A stretch of 61,076 nt of DNA from Alicyclobacillus tolerans (GTDB lineage: Bacteria; Bacillota; Bacilli; Alicyclobacillales; Alicyclobacillaceae). Below are positions 24,181 to 34,385 of this stretch, piece by piece (position 1 is the first letter of the stretch; every line of letters begins with the position of its first letter). The translations under genes were made by a program, and so were the position numbers. The notes below the pieces were generated by a model that was not told the origin of the DNA, searched no databases, and saw nothing but the letters and a program-made list of their open reading frames with translations. The stretch lies in the NCBI RefSeq assembly GCF_021739485.1, contig NZ_JAJFNK010000028.1, forward strand, positions 1-61,076, written 5' to 3'.

Positions 24181-24687
24181 TTATTGTACATGGTGCTGTA
24201 GAGAAGTTTCATCGAGCAGCGCTTGGATGTCTGGTTCAATGGCTTGCGGTTTGACGTTTGGGGCGAACCGTTTGACGACCTGGCCCGATCGATTCACGAG
24301 AAACTTTGTAAAGTTCCACTTCACCGTTTTCGTATGTAACCAGCCTGGAGATGTTTGGGTCAGGTGTAAGTACAACGGATGAGCGTTTGCGCCGCGGACC
24401 TCAATTTTTGCAAACACGGGGAAACTGACCGAGTAGTGGTTTTTGCAAAAGTTTTGGATGTCTTCGTTCGACCCCGGTTCCTGTCCGGCAAACTGATTAC
24501 ATGGGAAGGCCAGGACGTAAAACCCGCTGTCTTTGTACTTCTGATAGAGGCGTTCGAGCCCTTCGTATTGCGGTGTGAATCCACACTTGCTTGCGGTGTT
24601 GACGATGAGCAGGACGTTGCCGTCAAAGTCCCGGAGCGCTTGTTCACCGCCAAAACTTGTCGATACAGTAAAATCGTAAACGGTCAT
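24181..24687 (-). CDS. glutathione peroxidase family protein
   Basis: Thiol peroxidase of about 168 residues, thioredoxin fold. The peroxidatic Cys lies in NTASKCGFTPQYEGLE, with Gln in FPCNQFAGQEPGS and Trp-Asn in VKWNFTKFLV completing the catalytic set. In Bacillota such enzymes normally use thioredoxin or bacillithiol rather than glutathione; the Cys in FPCNQF could act as a resolving residue. ATG 24687 has GGGAGGG upstream. Confidence 0.93.
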   Translation of the reverse strand: MTVYDFTVSTSFGGEQALRDFDGNVLLIVNTASKCGFTPQYEGLERLYQKYKDSGFYVLAFPCNQFAGQEPGSNEDIQNFCKNHYSVSFPVFAKIEVRGANAHPLYLHLTQTSPGWLHTKTVKWNFTKFLVNRSGQVVKRFAPNVKPQAIEPDIQALLDETSLQHHVQ

Positions 24688-24880
24688 CTCTCATACCCTC
24701 CCGTCTATAAAAAACTTATCACAGTCACATGCTTTGTGAATACCCTGCACCCTCACACATCAACCATGTTATGATGATAAAGACTCAAAATGCCTGTCGA
24801 AGGGCTCTTGGGGCGCCGCCGATGGAACGCGTTCCGTTCGGGGGCAATCCAGGGTTGCACGAAGTCAAGGAGTTGCACAA

Positions 24881-26665
24881 ATGTACGGAAATCAGGTGCG
24901 GCTGCAAACCGCCCAAGAGCTTTTGAAACGCTACTACGGTTATGACGGGTTTCGCTCGGGGCAAGCCGAGATTGTCAGCAGCGTATTGGATGGCCGGGAT
25001 ACGATTGGAATTATGCCGACTGGCGGCGGAAAATCCATTTGTTATCAGATTCCAGCCCTAATGCAAGACGGGTTGACCATCGTCATTTCGCCTCTCATTT
25101 CCCTCATGAAAGACCAGGTGGACACCCTGTGCAGTTTGGGGATTCCGGCTGCGTTTATCAACAGCACACTTCCTTTTGAAGAGGTTAAAGAACGGTTTGA
25201 CAAGGCGCGGCGCGGGGAGTACACGCTGCTGTACATCGCTCCGGAGCGGCTGGAGTCCGATTTGTTTGCGGCTTTGGCGAGGTCACTGCGTCCAGGGCTC
25301 ATTGCGGTGGACGAAGCCCATTGCCTGTCTCAATGGGGCCACGATTTCCGCCCGAGTTATCGGGCCATTGCGACGTTCCTGGAAACGCTGGACTACCGGC
25401 CGGTGGTCACCGCTTTTACAGCTACGGCGACGCCGGAAGTCATTGAGGACATCGCCAAAAGCCTTTCGATGAAGGAGCCTGGCGTGTTTGTCACCGGGTT
25501 TGACCGCACCAATTTGACCTTTACGATGGTGGTCGGCGAGGACAAACGCGATTTCATCTTGTCATATTTGAAAACCCATTCTGGACAATCGGGCGTCATT
25601 TACGCCGCTACTCGCAAAGAAGTCGATGGACTTTACGAGTTTTTGCGCAAGAAGCGGTATCCTGTGGGGCGGTATCACGCCGGTCTCAGCGACGCAGCCC
25701 GCACGCGGGCGCAAGACGAGTTCTTGTTCGACGAAACGCAAATCATGGTGGCGACAAACGCGTTTGGCATGGGTATCGACAAGTCGAACATCCGCTTTGT
25801 CATCCACTACAACATGCCCAAGAACATCGAAGCCTACTACCAGGAAGCGGGGCGCGCAGGACGGGACGGCGATCCCGGCGAGTGCGTGCTCCTGTTCAGC
25901 TCACGCGACATCCAGGTTCAAAAATTCCTCATTGAGCAATCGGTGTTTGCAACGGATCGCAAACACAACGAGTTCAAGAAGCTCCAGGCCATGGTGGATT
26001 ACTGCTACACGACGCAGTGCCTGCGTTCCTACATTCTGCACTACTTTGGCGAAACGGCCCCAGAATACTGCGGCAACTGCAGCAACTGCAATCAGTCTCT
26101 CGAGCGAAAGGACATCACGGTGGTTGCCCAGCAGATTTTTTCTTGCATTGTCCGCGTCAAGGAGCGCTTTGGCATGAAAATAATTGCGGGAATCCTCCGC
26201 GGGTCCAGGGACAAACGGATTCTCGAGTTGGGATTGAACCGATTGACGACGTATGGATTGCTGAAAGGGACGCCTGAAAAAGACATTGTCGGCACCATGC
26301 AAACCCTGGTGGCGGATGGGTATCTGAAGGTCACGGAAGGGCAGTACCCTGTCGTCCGCTTGCAGCCCCCGGCCATTGCCGTTCTGAAAAACGAAGCTCA
26401 GGTGTTTTTGAAGGTGCTGGAAACCAAAAAGCCCGTCGAACAAGACGACGAGCTGTTCGCGAGGCTCCGTTCGCTTCGCAAGGAGATTTCCCAGCGCGAA
26501 AACGTGCCTCCGTACGTGATTTTCCCAGACAGCACCCTGCGCGAACTTGCAGCCCATCAGCCTGCGAACAAAGCGGAGATGCTGCGGATTAAGGGCGTCG
26601 GAGAACTCAAGTTTGCCAAGTACGGAGAGGCGTTTTTACAGGCGTTGCGGGAATTTTCCTCATAG
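24881..26665 (+). CDS. recQ: ATP-dependent DNA helicase RecQ
   Basis: About 594 residues, the usual RecQ length. Helicase motifs are [15 protein letters not shown] (Walker A), [16 protein letters not shown] (DEAH plus the RecQ aromatic loop), [21 protein letters not shown] and [11 protein letters not shown] zinc-binding Cys cluster ([16 protein letters not shown]) and winged helix follow at about 380-510, and an HRDC domain ([22 protein letters not shown]) closes the protein. It unwinds DNA 3' to 5' in recombination and fork repair. It starts at ATG 24881 after AAGGAG. Its stop overlaps the 3' end of the convergent ATP-grasp gene by 6 bases. Confidence 0.95.
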   Translation: MYGNQVRLQTAQELLKRYYGYDGFRSGQAEIVSSVLDGRDTIGIMPTGGGKSICYQIPALMQDGLTIVISPLISLMKDQVDTLCSLGIPAAFINSTLPFEEVKERFDKARRGEYTLLYIAPERLESDLFAALARSLRPGLIAVDEAHCLSQWGHDFRPSYRAIATFLETLDYRPVVTAFTATATPEVIEDIAKSLSMKEPGVFVTGFDRTNLTFTMVVGEDKRDFILSYLKTHSGQSGVIYAATRKEVDGLYEFLRKKRYPVGRYHAGLSDAARTRAQDEFLFDETQIMVATNAFGMGIDKSNIRFVIHYNMPKNIEAYYQEAGRAGRDGDPGECVLLFSSRDIQVQKFLIEQSVFATDRKHNEFKKLQAMVDYCYTTQCLRSYILHYFGETAPEYCGNCSNCNQSLERKDITVVAQQIFSCIVRVKERFGMKIIAGILRGSRDKRILELGLNRLTTYGLLKGTPEKDIVGTMQTLVADGYLKVTEGQYPVVRLQPPAIAVLKNEAQVFLKVLETKKPVEQDDELFARLRSLRKEISQRENVPPYVIFPDSTLRELAAHQPANKAEMLRIKGVGELKFAKYGEAFLQALREFSS

Positions 26666-27739
26666 CCTGAAGGGCTGCCCATTTGCGTCGTAAAACACTT
26701 CCTCCCAGTACCGCGTCATCGCGGTACCCCATTTTACACGCAACTCCTCTGGCTGGATGGGCAGTCCCAAGGCCAGTTTGACGGCGAGCAGCGGCAGGTT
26801 AACGCCGGCGGCTGTGCTGTGAACCGTGGTTCCTTGCAGTCTCGGATTGACCTCGATGACTTTTGGCGTCCCGTTCGCGTCTTTTCGCACCTGGACGCCG
26901 ATGTTGCCGTGCAACCCCAAAGACCTTACAGCAGCTGTCGCTGTGTCGATGACCTGCTGGTCCTTCTCGATGGTTCCTCTTGTCGTGATCCCGTTGACCA
27001 TCCGGTCCCTCCGGCGCGGGACTGCGACCATCACGTCTCCCTCGTTTGCGAACAGGTCTACACTGTACTCTTCGTTTGGAAGGAACTCCATCACCATCAG
27101 TTCTGGAATGGCCGCATTGGACCCCAGCACCTCAAACAGTTCCCGTTCGCTGATGTACGTGCTGTCCGGCTTTTCCTGAAACAACCGCTTCGGCCAATCA
27201 ACGGCGGTATCCAGAACTTTAAAGCCGCGGCTGCCGTCGCCGACCACAGGCTTAAAACACACTGGCCGCTTGGGGTAACCCAAGGCGCGGATGGCTTCGT
27301 GCAGTTGTGGGACGGTCTGTGCGAGCGCGTACTTCGGTACGGCAATGGACTGGGAGCTCAACGCGGCAAACGTTTTGCCCTTGTCGAGAGCTGCGGACAG
27401 CGCCGCAGTCTTGGAAACGGAGACTCGGGTCCCCGCCTTGGCAAACTCGGATTTGTGCTTGGACAGAGAGAACAACTCCGCACTGACCATTGGCAAGACG
27501 ACGTGAACTTGTTCGCTGCGGCAAATCTCGAGCAGTGCATCGATGAACTTTGCGTCTTGTGCTGCAGGGACTGGAAAGAAGCGATCGGCCAAATAGCGCC
27601 CAGCGGGGTTTGGCTCTACGTCGACTCCGATGACCCGAACAGGAAACGGGAAAGTGTGAGCGGCTCTCAGGGACTTGATAATTCCGGGTGCACCGGGAGA
27701 ACCGGAGCCGGTGACGAGGACGTTGACCGAAGATTGCAT
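26660..27739 (-). CDS. ATP-grasp family ligase, CarB/PylC-like
   Basis: About 359 residues. An N-terminal Rossmann-like pre-ATP-grasp domain ([20 protein letters not shown], then [19 protein letters not shown]) is followed by an ATP-grasp fold. [13 protein letters not shown] is the glycine-rich ATP loop, and [22 protein letters not shown] gives the metal-binding Glu and Asn. It resembles the carbamoyl-phosphate-synthase-like ATP-grasp enzymes found in surface-polysaccharide and peptide-modifying loci. The start ATG 27739 has GGGGAGG 6 bases upstream. Divergent from the PIG-L deacetylase and glycosyltransferase pair, so a shared role in a glycan or small-molecule pathway is plausible but unproven. 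Confidence 0.85.
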   Translation of the reverse strand: MQSSVNVLVTGSGSPGAPGIIKSLRAAHTFPFPVRVIGVDVEPNPAGRYLADRFFPVPAAQDAKFIDALLEICRSEQVHVVLPMVSAELFSLSKHKSEFAKAGTRVSVSKTAALSAALDKGKTFAALSSQSIAVPKYALAQTVPQLHEAIRALGYPKRPVCFKPVVGDGSRGFKVLDTAVDWPKRLFQEKPDSTYISERELFEVLGSNAAIPELMVMEFLPNEEYSVDLFANEGDVMVAVPRRRDRMVNGITTRGTIEKDQQVIDTATAAVRSLGLHGNIGVQVRKDANGTPKVIEVNPRLQGTTVHSTAAGVNLPLLAVKLALGLPIQPEELRVKWGTAMTRYWEEVFYDANGQPFRL

Positions 27740-27922
27740 TTCGCCGCCTCCCCATGGTTTTGGCATTGAGACAGGGCTTTGGCATTACTATAGACAAACT
27801 CGTTGAGCTTTGAATGGACCAATCGCCAGAGTTTGAGAACATTGGGTATGCGCATTGTCCCTTTGCGCGTTTCGGCACTATGATAATCGGACGAAGGAGA
27901 AAGCAAAAGTGAGGGTTTGAGA

Positions 27923-28624
27923 GTGGACATCTTGCGATACGACCAGCAGCGGGTACTCATCCTCGCACCTCATGCGGATGACGAAACCATCGGCTGCGGT
28001 GGGGTCATTCAAAAGTACATCCAGTGCGCCAGTCCGGTTCGAGTTTTGATTGCTTCTTTTGTCATGTCGGATTACCGCAAATACCGCAAAGAGACAGGAC
28101 ACTATCAAACGTACTCCGGCAATGAACGTTTGCGCGAACTGCAGCGGGCGATGGACGTGCTCGGGGTAAACGACGTTCAATTCATGTACCTCGACAAGTC
28201 GGCAAAAACGAAGTATCACAGCAAACTCGATGCCATACCCAGAGTCGATTTGGTGACAAAGATCGAAAACCACATTGCGGAGTTTCAACCCACCGTCGTC
28301 TACATTCCTTCTCTCACAAAGCACCAGGACCACGAAACACTTCACTATGCGGCACTCGGGGCTGCCCGGCCGTACTTTTGGAATGGTTCGGTGCTGGTCT
28401 ACGAAACCGATGGAGAATTGACGTTTGAACCCAATCTGTTCATTCCTTTGCTCAAGGAAGAACTGCAAAAGAAAATGGAAGCCCTCAACGCGTTTCAAAC
28501 CCAGGTTGGGTCCAATCTTCACCCGGTACACCCGGATACTATGGAGACGAAGGCGAGATTTCGAGGCCAAAGAGTTTATGTGGAGTTCGCAGAGGCGTTC
28601 CAGATTCTTCGAATGCGCGGCTAA
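27923..28624 (+). CDS. PIG-L family (LmbE-like) deacetylase
   Basis: Zinc-dependent N-acetyl sugar deacetylase of about 233 residues. The metal-binding motif LAPHADDETIGCGG is at residue 15, a variant of AHPDDE, and the later ligand region is SLTKHQDHETLHYAA. The GTG start at 27923 has GTGAGGG 7 bases upstream; the TTG 6 bases earlier is too close. The next gene is a glycosyltransferase 58 bases on, so the two may deacetylate and transfer an amino sugar. BshB of bacillithiol synthesis is a possible relative, but the sequence around the motif differs, so I do not assign it. Confidence 0.86.
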   Translation: MDILRYDQQRVLILAPHADDETIGCGGVIQKYIQCASPVRVLIASFVMSDYRKYRKETGHYQTYSGNERLRELQRAMDVLGVNDVQFMYLDKSAKTKYHSKLDAIPRVDLVTKIENHIAEFQPTVVYIPSLTKHQDHETLHYAALGAARPYFWNGSVLVYETDGELTFEPNLFIPLLKEELQKKMEALNAFQTQVGSNLHPVHPDTMETKARFRGQRVYVEFAEAFQILRMRG

Positions 28625-28682
28625 TACGTGCACGGCTAGTACGTGTTGGAGGGAAATCTCGCAGACAGGACGGCGGTAAACG

Positions 28683-29759
28683 TTGAAAAAAGTCCTCTTG
28701 ATGATTCGGTATTTGTGGCGCGGCGGCGGGACGGAGACGTACGTTCTGACGCTCGCGACGGAGTTGAAGCGACTGGGATACTCTGTAGGGGTGTTTACCT
28801 CCGGGGGAGAGTGGGTATCTCTGTTTCGCCAGCGCGGCATCCGGGTTCACATCCAACGCCCGTACCGGCTTGCCGCCTCTGCTCTGGCCCGCACCGTGCA
28901 ACACTTTCACTACGACGCCATTCACGCACATGACTCGTCCAGTTTTCTGTTGCTCAGAAATGTGCGTTTGGCAAGGAAAGTCCCCGTGGTCTTTACAGTG
29001 CACGGTCAGTACGTGTTGCCGCAGACGGTACGGAAGACGGCTCCATTCGCGACCGCGGTCGTGGCCGTGTCGCCTCCGATGGAACAGTACCTGTTGCGGT
29101 GCGGCGTGCCGGCGCGCAAAGTGCATTTGATTCCAAACGGAATCTCGACGCGGAAGTTTCGCCCGGGGTCCAATCAGGCTTTTCGACAGCGTTACAAGAT
29201 TCCTGCCAACAGTTTCGTGATTGGATATGCCGGCCGCTTCACGTTTGACAAAGTCAGACTAAGCCAGCGCATCAGCAAGGTTCTTCAACAGTACGTCAAA
29301 GAACACAAAAATGCGTACGCCCTTGTGGCGGGGAGAGGATCTAAGCAATACGTAAAAGGGTCGCGAAAACTGGTTGTGCTTGGGCATGTCCAGAATATGC
29401 AGCACTTTTATCGGGCTTGCGACGTCGTAGTGGGTACCGCGCGTGTCGCCCTGGAATCGTTGGCCAGTGCCAAACCCACCTTGGCCGTCGGCTACGCAAA
29501 ATACGCAGGGTTAGTCACGACGGCAAACCTTAACGCTGCCTACCGGTCCAATTTTGGCGATCACGGTTTGACCCGGCACTCCCGGGAACCTTGGCAAACC
29601 AGCCGGCTAAAGGGCGATTTGCAGTTCGTACAAGTGAATCATCAAGCTGTCCAAAGAAACACCCAGGTAGTCAGCCAATGGGTTCACCAGCGGTTTTCCG
29701 CGCAAGCCATGGTCCAAAAAATTGTGCGGTTGTACCGCGTGAGTCATTCTGTACGGTAG
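28683..29759 (+). CDS. glycosyltransferase family 4-like
   Basis: About 358 residues with the GT-B fold. The N-terminal domain starts KKVLLMIRYLWRGGGTETYVLTLATELKRLG, a typical acceptor-side loop, and the C-terminal domain holds VIGYAGRF, YALVAGRGS and MQHFYRACDVVVGTARVALESLASAKPTL, where the Glu-containing stretch binds the nucleotide sugar. The TTG start at 28683 has GGCGGTAA just before it. Probably cytoplasmic or membrane-associated. Its 3' end overlaps the convergent MFS gene by 16 bases. Donor and acceptor unknown. Confidence 0.85.
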   Translation: MKKVLLMIRYLWRGGGTETYVLTLATELKRLGYSVGVFTSGGEWVSLFRQRGIRVHIQRPYRLAASALARTVQHFHYDAIHAHDSSSFLLLRNVRLARKVPVVFTVHGQYVLPQTVRKTAPFATAVVAVSPPMEQYLLRCGVPARKVHLIPNGISTRKFRPGSNQAFRQRYKIPANSFVIGYAGRFTFDKVRLSQRISKVLQQYVKEHKNAYALVAGRGSKQYVKGSRKLVVLGHVQNMQHFYRACDVVVGTARVALESLASAKPTLAVGYAKYAGLVTTANLNAAYRSNFGDHGLTRHSREPWQTSRLKGDLQFVQVNHQAVQRNTQVVSQWVHQRFSAQAMVQKIVRLYRVSHSVR

Positions 29760-31009
29760 CTGCTTTTTTCTTTGACCAAATAGATCAGGACGGAACCCAT
29801 CAGAACGATAAAAAACAACGCGATCCAACTCACGCTGTAGGAATGAAAGTGGTCAATCAAAGACCCGAACAACAAGGGAAAGACCAGCACCCCCATTTGC
29901 AGCACCGTCATTCCTACGCCGACTGCCGTGCCCGCTTGGTCTTTGCCGACCAACTCGGAAATCAAAGTGACCCAAATGCCGTTCCAGCCAATGGCTGAAA
30001 AACCAAACCCTGCGAACAACACTCCCGCAAGCCACAAAGGCGTACCGGGTCCAATCGTGAGCATAATGAGGCAAATTGCCGCCATGATGGCGCCAATCAC
30101 CAGCATGACGGGTTTTCGGGCCCCTTTAAACATGCGGTCGCTGATGACGCCCCACAGCACTCTGCCGGCAACGCCGCACAACTGGGCGATCACGAGAAAG
30201 TAGGCGGTCCAGTGCAGGGACACGTGGGCTTGGACGTGCAGAAAAAGTTGTGTATAGCCAATCACGATGAATTGCGCTCCGACAAACGCCGTAGCCCCTG
30301 CACTGGCATACCACAACGACTTGTTCCGCAGGATGTCTTTGACTTTCGAGGCCTGCTGGGACTGGGGCTGGGGCGCCTTTGCGTTTCCGGGCATTTGCGG
30401 CACTCCTGCGTCCTCGCGGTAGACGAACCAGACGATGGTGCTGATGACCACCGCAGACACCCCGGCTACCACGAGGGCGTGACGCCAATTGGAGTGCAGT
30501 GCGATGATCGGCAAAATCAAAGCCGCCAAGGCGCCGCCGCCGGCCACCCCCATTTGCCGGAATCCGATGGCAAACCCGCGCATTGAAAACGGAAACCAGG
30601 TCATAATGGCTTTGCTGCCGGCAGGTGTCGACGAAGCCGCCCAAAGTCCCGTGAACACCAAAAGCAGTAATAAGATGCCAAAAGAGCTCGAAAAGGAAGT
30701 GGCGATGACCGACAGACCGCTCATGATGCCGCCGGTCACGAGCACCCTTTTTTCGCCGAAGCGATCGACGAGTTGACCGAACAGCATGGCCGTCAAGGCC
30801 ATACCGACGTTCACGGCGCTGACCGTCAAGCCGACTTGGGCGTTGGTCAGTTTGAGTTGCTGCTCGAGGAATGGAACCAGTGCGCCGATTCCCATGGCAA
30901 TAAAAGAGATACCGGTTTGAGTGACGGTGGTGACGATGAGGACGACCCATTTGTACATACTCGTTCCTGGAGGTTGAATGTTCGTCGCAAGACCGACTGA
31001 ATTCGACAT
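29744..31009 (-). CDS. MFS transporter
   Basis: About 421 residues with 12 predicted helices. The MFS A-motif between helices 2 and 3 is GQLVDRFGEKRVLVTGG, the repeat in the second half is GVISDRMFKGARKPVML, and the central loop is acidic and Gln-rich. The general pattern matches the nitrate/oxalate/sugar-acid porter group without a clear substrate. The ATG at 31009 has GAGAGG 6 bases upstream. Transcribed alone, convergent with the glycosyltransferase. Confidence 0.9.
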   Translation of the reverse strand: MSNSVGLATNIQPPGTSMYKWVVLIVTTVTQTGISFIAMGIGALVPFLEQQLKLTNAQVGLTVSAVNVGMALTAMLFGQLVDRFGEKRVLVTGGIMSGLSVIATSFSSSFGILLLLLVFTGLWAASSTPAGSKAIMTWFPFSMRGFAIGFRQMGVAGGGALAALILPIIALHSNWRHALVVAGVSAVVISTIVWFVYREDAGVPQMPGNAKAPQPQSQQASKVKDILRNKSLWYASAGATAFVGAQFIVIGYTQLFLHVQAHVSLHWTAYFLVIAQLCGVAGRVLWGVISDRMFKGARKPVMLVIGAIMAAICLIMLTIGPGTPLWLAGVLFAGFGFSAIGWNGIWVTLISELVGKDQAGTAVGVGMTVLQMGVLVFPLLFGSLIDHFHSYSVSWIALFFIVLMGSVLIYLVKEKSSYRTE

Positions 31010-31330
31010 GGTGTACCTCTCTTCTCGAAGTTCTTACCGTTTTCGGTGGTGCTTTTGGAACCGTTTTTTTTTGCACATATTTGTCATGGAGCTATGCTGT
31101 TTTGTCAGAGAATGATGAGCTATTGATGAAGGACTTCTCCTAGTTTACAGGAAATTTTCGAGTTCAGAAATATTAATTTTCACCATTCAGGCCGCCAGAG
31201 CCTCCGGTTTTCTGAAAGTCCGAAGTTCGTCAAAGCTCCCACAAGGCCACAGGCTTTTTTGAAACGGCCGCGCATTTGCTATGATGAAATCGTCGAGAGC
31301 GACGCTAAAGACGAGGAGATGGATTGACCG

Positions 31331-32572
31331 TTGAACAACCAACTGAGAAAGTACGCGAAACTGGCCATCAAAGTTGGCGTCAATTTGCAGCCAGGGCAAA
31401 ACCTCGTAATTGGGTTTGCAAGTCGCCAAGTATATCCCGAACACATCGAATTTGCCAGATTGTTGGTGGAAGAGGGCTACGAGGCCGGCGCTAAGTTTGT
31501 TCATGTGGATTACGGGGACGAGTGGTGGATGCGCGAGACGGTTCGCCGGGGCTCGTTGGAGACGCTGGCTGAACGCGCCAAATGGCAGGTTCAGTGGGTT
31601 GAGAAGCTTGCGGCTGAAGGTGCCGCATACATAGCCATTCCAGCGAGCGACCCCGATCTGTATCAGGGCGTGGACTCGCGCCGCGTCGCCCAGTCCAGCC
31701 GCGCGATTGCCGAAGCGTTTCGGCCGTTCAACGACAAGAGGACCAATGGAGACTACAGCTGGGCACTCCTGTCGGCCCCGACGCAAGCCTGGGCGGATAA
31801 GGTGTACCCGGAATTGCCTGAAGACCAGCGCATAGACGCCATGTGGAAGGACATCCTGGCTTGTGCGCGGGCAGACGGGGAGGACCCGGTGGCTGCTTGG
31901 CATGAACACCTGAACAACCTCCAAAAACGCAGCGACTGGTTGAACAGTCTCGGGATCCAACAACTGCACTACCAAGGTCCCGGCACCGATTTGACTGTAC
32001 AACTGCCGCAGGGTTACTTCTGGACGGCAGCCCTCCAAGAGACTCCGCAAGGGGTTCCGTTTGTCGCCAACATCCCGACGGAGGAAGTGTACAGCGTGCC
32101 GATGAAAACGGGAGTTCATGGCACGGTTTCCAGTACCATGCCGCTCAACCACAACGGAACCCTCATCGAGGGCATTCAACTGCGGTTTGAACAGGGACGC
32201 ATTGTGGAGTACAAGGCGGCGTCTGGGCAGGAAGCGTTGGCCAACATCATCGAAGCGGATGAAGGGAGCCATTTCCTCGGCGAGATCGCGTTAGTGCCTG
32301 TCGATTCTCCCATCACTCAGATGAACCGCTTGTTCTATAACACGCTGTTTGACGAAAACGCCTCGTGTCACTTGGCGATTGGCAAGGCCTATCCTTTGAT
32401 TGAAGGCGGGCGCGACTTGCCGCACGACCAGTGGGAGGCCCACGGTTTGAACGAAAGCATCATGCACGTGGACTTTATGATTGGATCGGACCAACTGAAC
32501 ATCGATGCCCTGACACAAGACGGCAAGACGCAGCCTGTGTTTCGAAACGGAAAGTGGGCCGTTGTGGTCTAA
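31331..32572 (+). CDS. M29 family metallo-aminopeptidase
   Basis: Cytoplasmic aminopeptidase of the AmpS/PepS/thermophilic aminopeptidase T family, about 413 residues, the usual length. Family marks are LRKYAKLAIKVGVNLQPGQNLVI at the N terminus and the metal-site region with NIPTEEVYSVPMKTGVHGTVSSTMPL, GSHFLGEIALVP, NTLFDENASCHLAIG and HVDFMIGSDQLNIDAL. The start is TTG 31331, with GAGGAG a somewhat long 13 bases upstream. It releases N-terminal residues from peptides with two metal ions. Confidence 0.93.
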   Translation: MNNQLRKYAKLAIKVGVNLQPGQNLVIGFASRQVYPEHIEFARLLVEEGYEAGAKFVHVDYGDEWWMRETVRRGSLETLAERAKWQVQWVEKLAAEGAAYIAIPASDPDLYQGVDSRRVAQSSRAIAEAFRPFNDKRTNGDYSWALLSAPTQAWADKVYPELPEDQRIDAMWKDILACARADGEDPVAAWHEHLNNLQKRSDWLNSLGIQQLHYQGPGTDLTVQLPQGYFWTAALQETPQGVPFVANIPTEEVYSVPMKTGVHGTVSSTMPLNHNGTLIEGIQLRFEQGRIVEYKAASGQEALANIIEADEGSHFLGEIALVPVDSPITQMNRLFYNTLFDENASCHLAIGKAYPLIEGGRDLPHDQWEAHGLNESIMHVDFMIGSDQLNIDALTQDGKTQPVFRNGKWAVVV

Positions 32573-32848
32573 GGACAGGTGTGAAGGGGTGCAGGCAGCC
32601 GGCGAAGGACGGCGCCGCAACGAAAGACAAACAACACGGCAACGGAAACACAACGGGGGAGAGCCGACTTGAGGCTCTCCTTCGTCATTTTACCCGCCGT
32701 TTCGACAAAGCTGAAAATCCATCAAACGGTTGTTCGTAACCCGGGATAATCCGTCAGAATAGACGAATAAATGTACTTAAACCGGGGTTAGGTAACCTAT
32801 TCTAGGCGATCCTCGTCGATCGTCTGAATTAGGTACCGATAAGTTGCT
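32573..32848. other. intergenic region between the aminopeptidase and opuC promoter
   Basis: It holds the aminopeptidase terminator (32658-32680) and AT-rich sequence before the opuC promoter. No gene is seen. Confidence 0.4.
32658..32680 (+). terminator. terminator after the aminopeptidase
   Basis: An 8-bp stem GGAGAGCC/GGCTCTCC (32658-32665 with 32673-32680) is followed by TTCGTCATTTT. Confidence 0.7.
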
Positions 32849-32876
32849 TTGGTTGTTAAAAGATTCGTTGTACAAT
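32849..32876 (+). promoter_or_regulatory. promoter of the opuC operon
   Basis: TTGGTT (32849-32854) and TACAAT (32871-32876) are separated by 16 bases. Transcription would start about 20 bases before the riboswitch. Confidence 0.6.
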
Positions 32877-32902
32877 TAAATTAATCAATTAACTTAAAAT
32901 GT

Positions 32903-33042
32903 ATCGCTGAATTCCCGAAAGGGAAGCGGGGGACCCAATTTTTGGGGTGTATTCAATTTGCCGTAGTGGAAAACGTGGTAAATTGGAAGGACAATCTCTT
33001 AAGTCCGAATCCGACAGCTAACTTCGCAAGCGTTTAAGAGAT
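32903..33042 (+). ncRNA. cyclic-di-AMP riboswitch (ydaO/yuaA class)
   Basis: The conserved islands of the ydaO aptamer are all present in order: GCTGAATTCCC, AAGGGAAGCGGGGGACCCA, TTGGGGTGTATTC, GCCGTAGTGG, then CTTAAGTCCGAATCCGACAGCTAAC and TTCGCAAGCG. CTCTTAA pairs with TTAAGAG to close a helix. Known members bind c-di-AMP and switch genes off for potassium or osmolyte uptake. Here it precedes an osmoprotectant transporter, in line with that role. The GTATT where most have GAATC is a small deviation. Confidence 0.92.
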
Positions 33043-33106
33043 TTGAAACCGTTGCGGGAGAGTCTGACTCTCTCTGTCAGCGATTGTACTTAGACGCAAG
33101 CAAAAT

Positions 33107-33136
33107 TACCCTGCAGGCGATGCCGCAGGGTTTTTT
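33107..33136 (+). terminator. riboswitch-controlled terminator
   Basis: ACCCTGC pairs with GCAGGGT around A-GGC-GAT-GCC, followed by six T residues. It lies 65 bases after the aptamer and 46 bases before the opuCA start, so it can serve as the expression platform. Confidence 0.85.
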
Positions 33137-33181
33137 CGCGTTGTTTGACCATTGCGGCAGGACACTTTGGAGGTGAAGTCC

Positions 33182-34339
33182 GTGCTCGAATTTGCTCATT
33201 TAACCAAGTTGTACCCCGACGGGACCCGGGCCGTTGACGACTTTTCGTTAACCGTGGACAAGGGGGAGTTTGTCACCTTGATTGGCCCTTCCGGGTGCGG
33301 TAAATCGACCACTTTGCGCATGATCAACCGCCTGGTCGAACCGACTTCTGGGACTATTTTGTTGGACGGCAAAGACTACCGAACCCAAAATGCCGTGCAG
33401 CTGCGGCGCCGCCTTGGATACGTGGTCCAACAAATCGGATTGATGCCCCACTTCACGATTGCCGAAAACATTTCGTTTGTGCTTCGCTTAAACGGGGTCA
33501 AGCCCAAGCGGCGGCGGGATCGGGCTGCAGAGTTGTTGCAGTTGGCCAGGATGGACCCGGACTTATACCTCGATAAGTTCCCGCGTGAACTCAGCGGCGG
33601 TCAGCAACAGCGCATCGGCGTTTTACGAGCGTTGGCTCACGACCCGGACATCATTTTGATGGATGAGCCGTTTGGCGCCTTGGACCCCATCACACGCGAG
33701 CAGCTCCAAGACGAATTGAAAAACCTGCAAAGGCGGGTGCAAAAGACGATCTTGTTTGTCACCCACGATATGGACGAAGCTCTGCGTCTCGCGGACCGCA
33801 TCGTGATCATGCGCGAAGGGCAAATCGTCCAAGCCGAAACGCCCGAGGAAATCCTTCGCCACCCGGCAGACGACTTTGTGGCGAGTTTCATTGGGCAGCA
33901 GCGCATGCTTCGTCAAGCGGGTGAGGTTTCCGTTCGGGACATTATGTCCGAGAACGCGGCAACTATTTCATCCGAACAAGGCCTGGCCCAAGCGCTTGAG
34001 TTCATGCGCCGCCGCAAGGTCGATACGCTGATGGTCGAGACCCCTGACAAGAAATTCATGGGGATTGCCCGGCTGCGGGACATTCAACAAGCCTTTGAAG
34101 CGAATCACACGGTTCGCATTGGGACCCTGGCGGTATTTGCGGACGCCGCGGTTTCCGTAGACGACCCTGCATTGCGGGCGATTCACCAAATGATGTCGTT
34201 CAAACTCGACGCCATTCCGGTGCTGGATGCATCAGGCCACGTTGCGAGCGTTGTAACGCGGGGGTCACTGGTTGGGGTACTGGCGGGGGCGCTTGGCATC
34301 GAAGGCGAAACGGGCCCCGCACCCGCTAAGCACGCATAG
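33182..34339 (+). CDS. opuCA: osmoprotectant ABC transporter ATPase (OpuCA type)
   Basis: About 385 residues. The ABC domain has Walker A GPSGCGKST, signature LSGGQQQR and Walker B IILMDEPFGALD. Two CBS domains at about 240-370 sense ionic strength or nucleotides in this family. It energises uptake of glycine betaine, carnitine or choline. The GTG start at 33182 follows GGAGGTG by 6 bases; an in-frame TTG at 33152 is not supported. First gene of the operon, under the c-di-AMP riboswitch. Confidence 0.93.
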   Translation: MLEFAHLTKLYPDGTRAVDDFSLTVDKGEFVTLIGPSGCGKSTTLRMINRLVEPTSGTILLDGKDYRTQNAVQLRRRLGYVVQQIGLMPHFTIAENISFVLRLNGVKPKRRRDRAAELLQLARMDPDLYLDKFPRELSGGQQQRIGVLRALAHDPDIILMDEPFGALDPITREQLQDELKNLQRRVQKTILFVTHDMDEALRLADRIVIMREGQIVQAETPEEILRHPADDFVASFIGQQRMLRQAGEVSVRDIMSENAATISSEQGLAQALEFMRRRKVDTLMVETPDKKFMGIARLRDIQQAFEANHTVRIGTLAVFADAAVSVDDPALRAIHQMMSFKLDAIPVLDASGHVASVVTRGSLVGVLAGALGIEGETGPAPAKHA

Positions 34340-34385
34340 TCTAAGCGCTTCTCATCGAACCGATCCTACACGGAGGTGAAGCATT

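Noticed and set aside
27923..29759. PIG-L plus glycosyltransferase as bacillithiol genes bshB/bshA
   Set aside because: The metal motif context and glycosyltransferase N terminus differ from what I know of BshB and BshA, so only family names are given.
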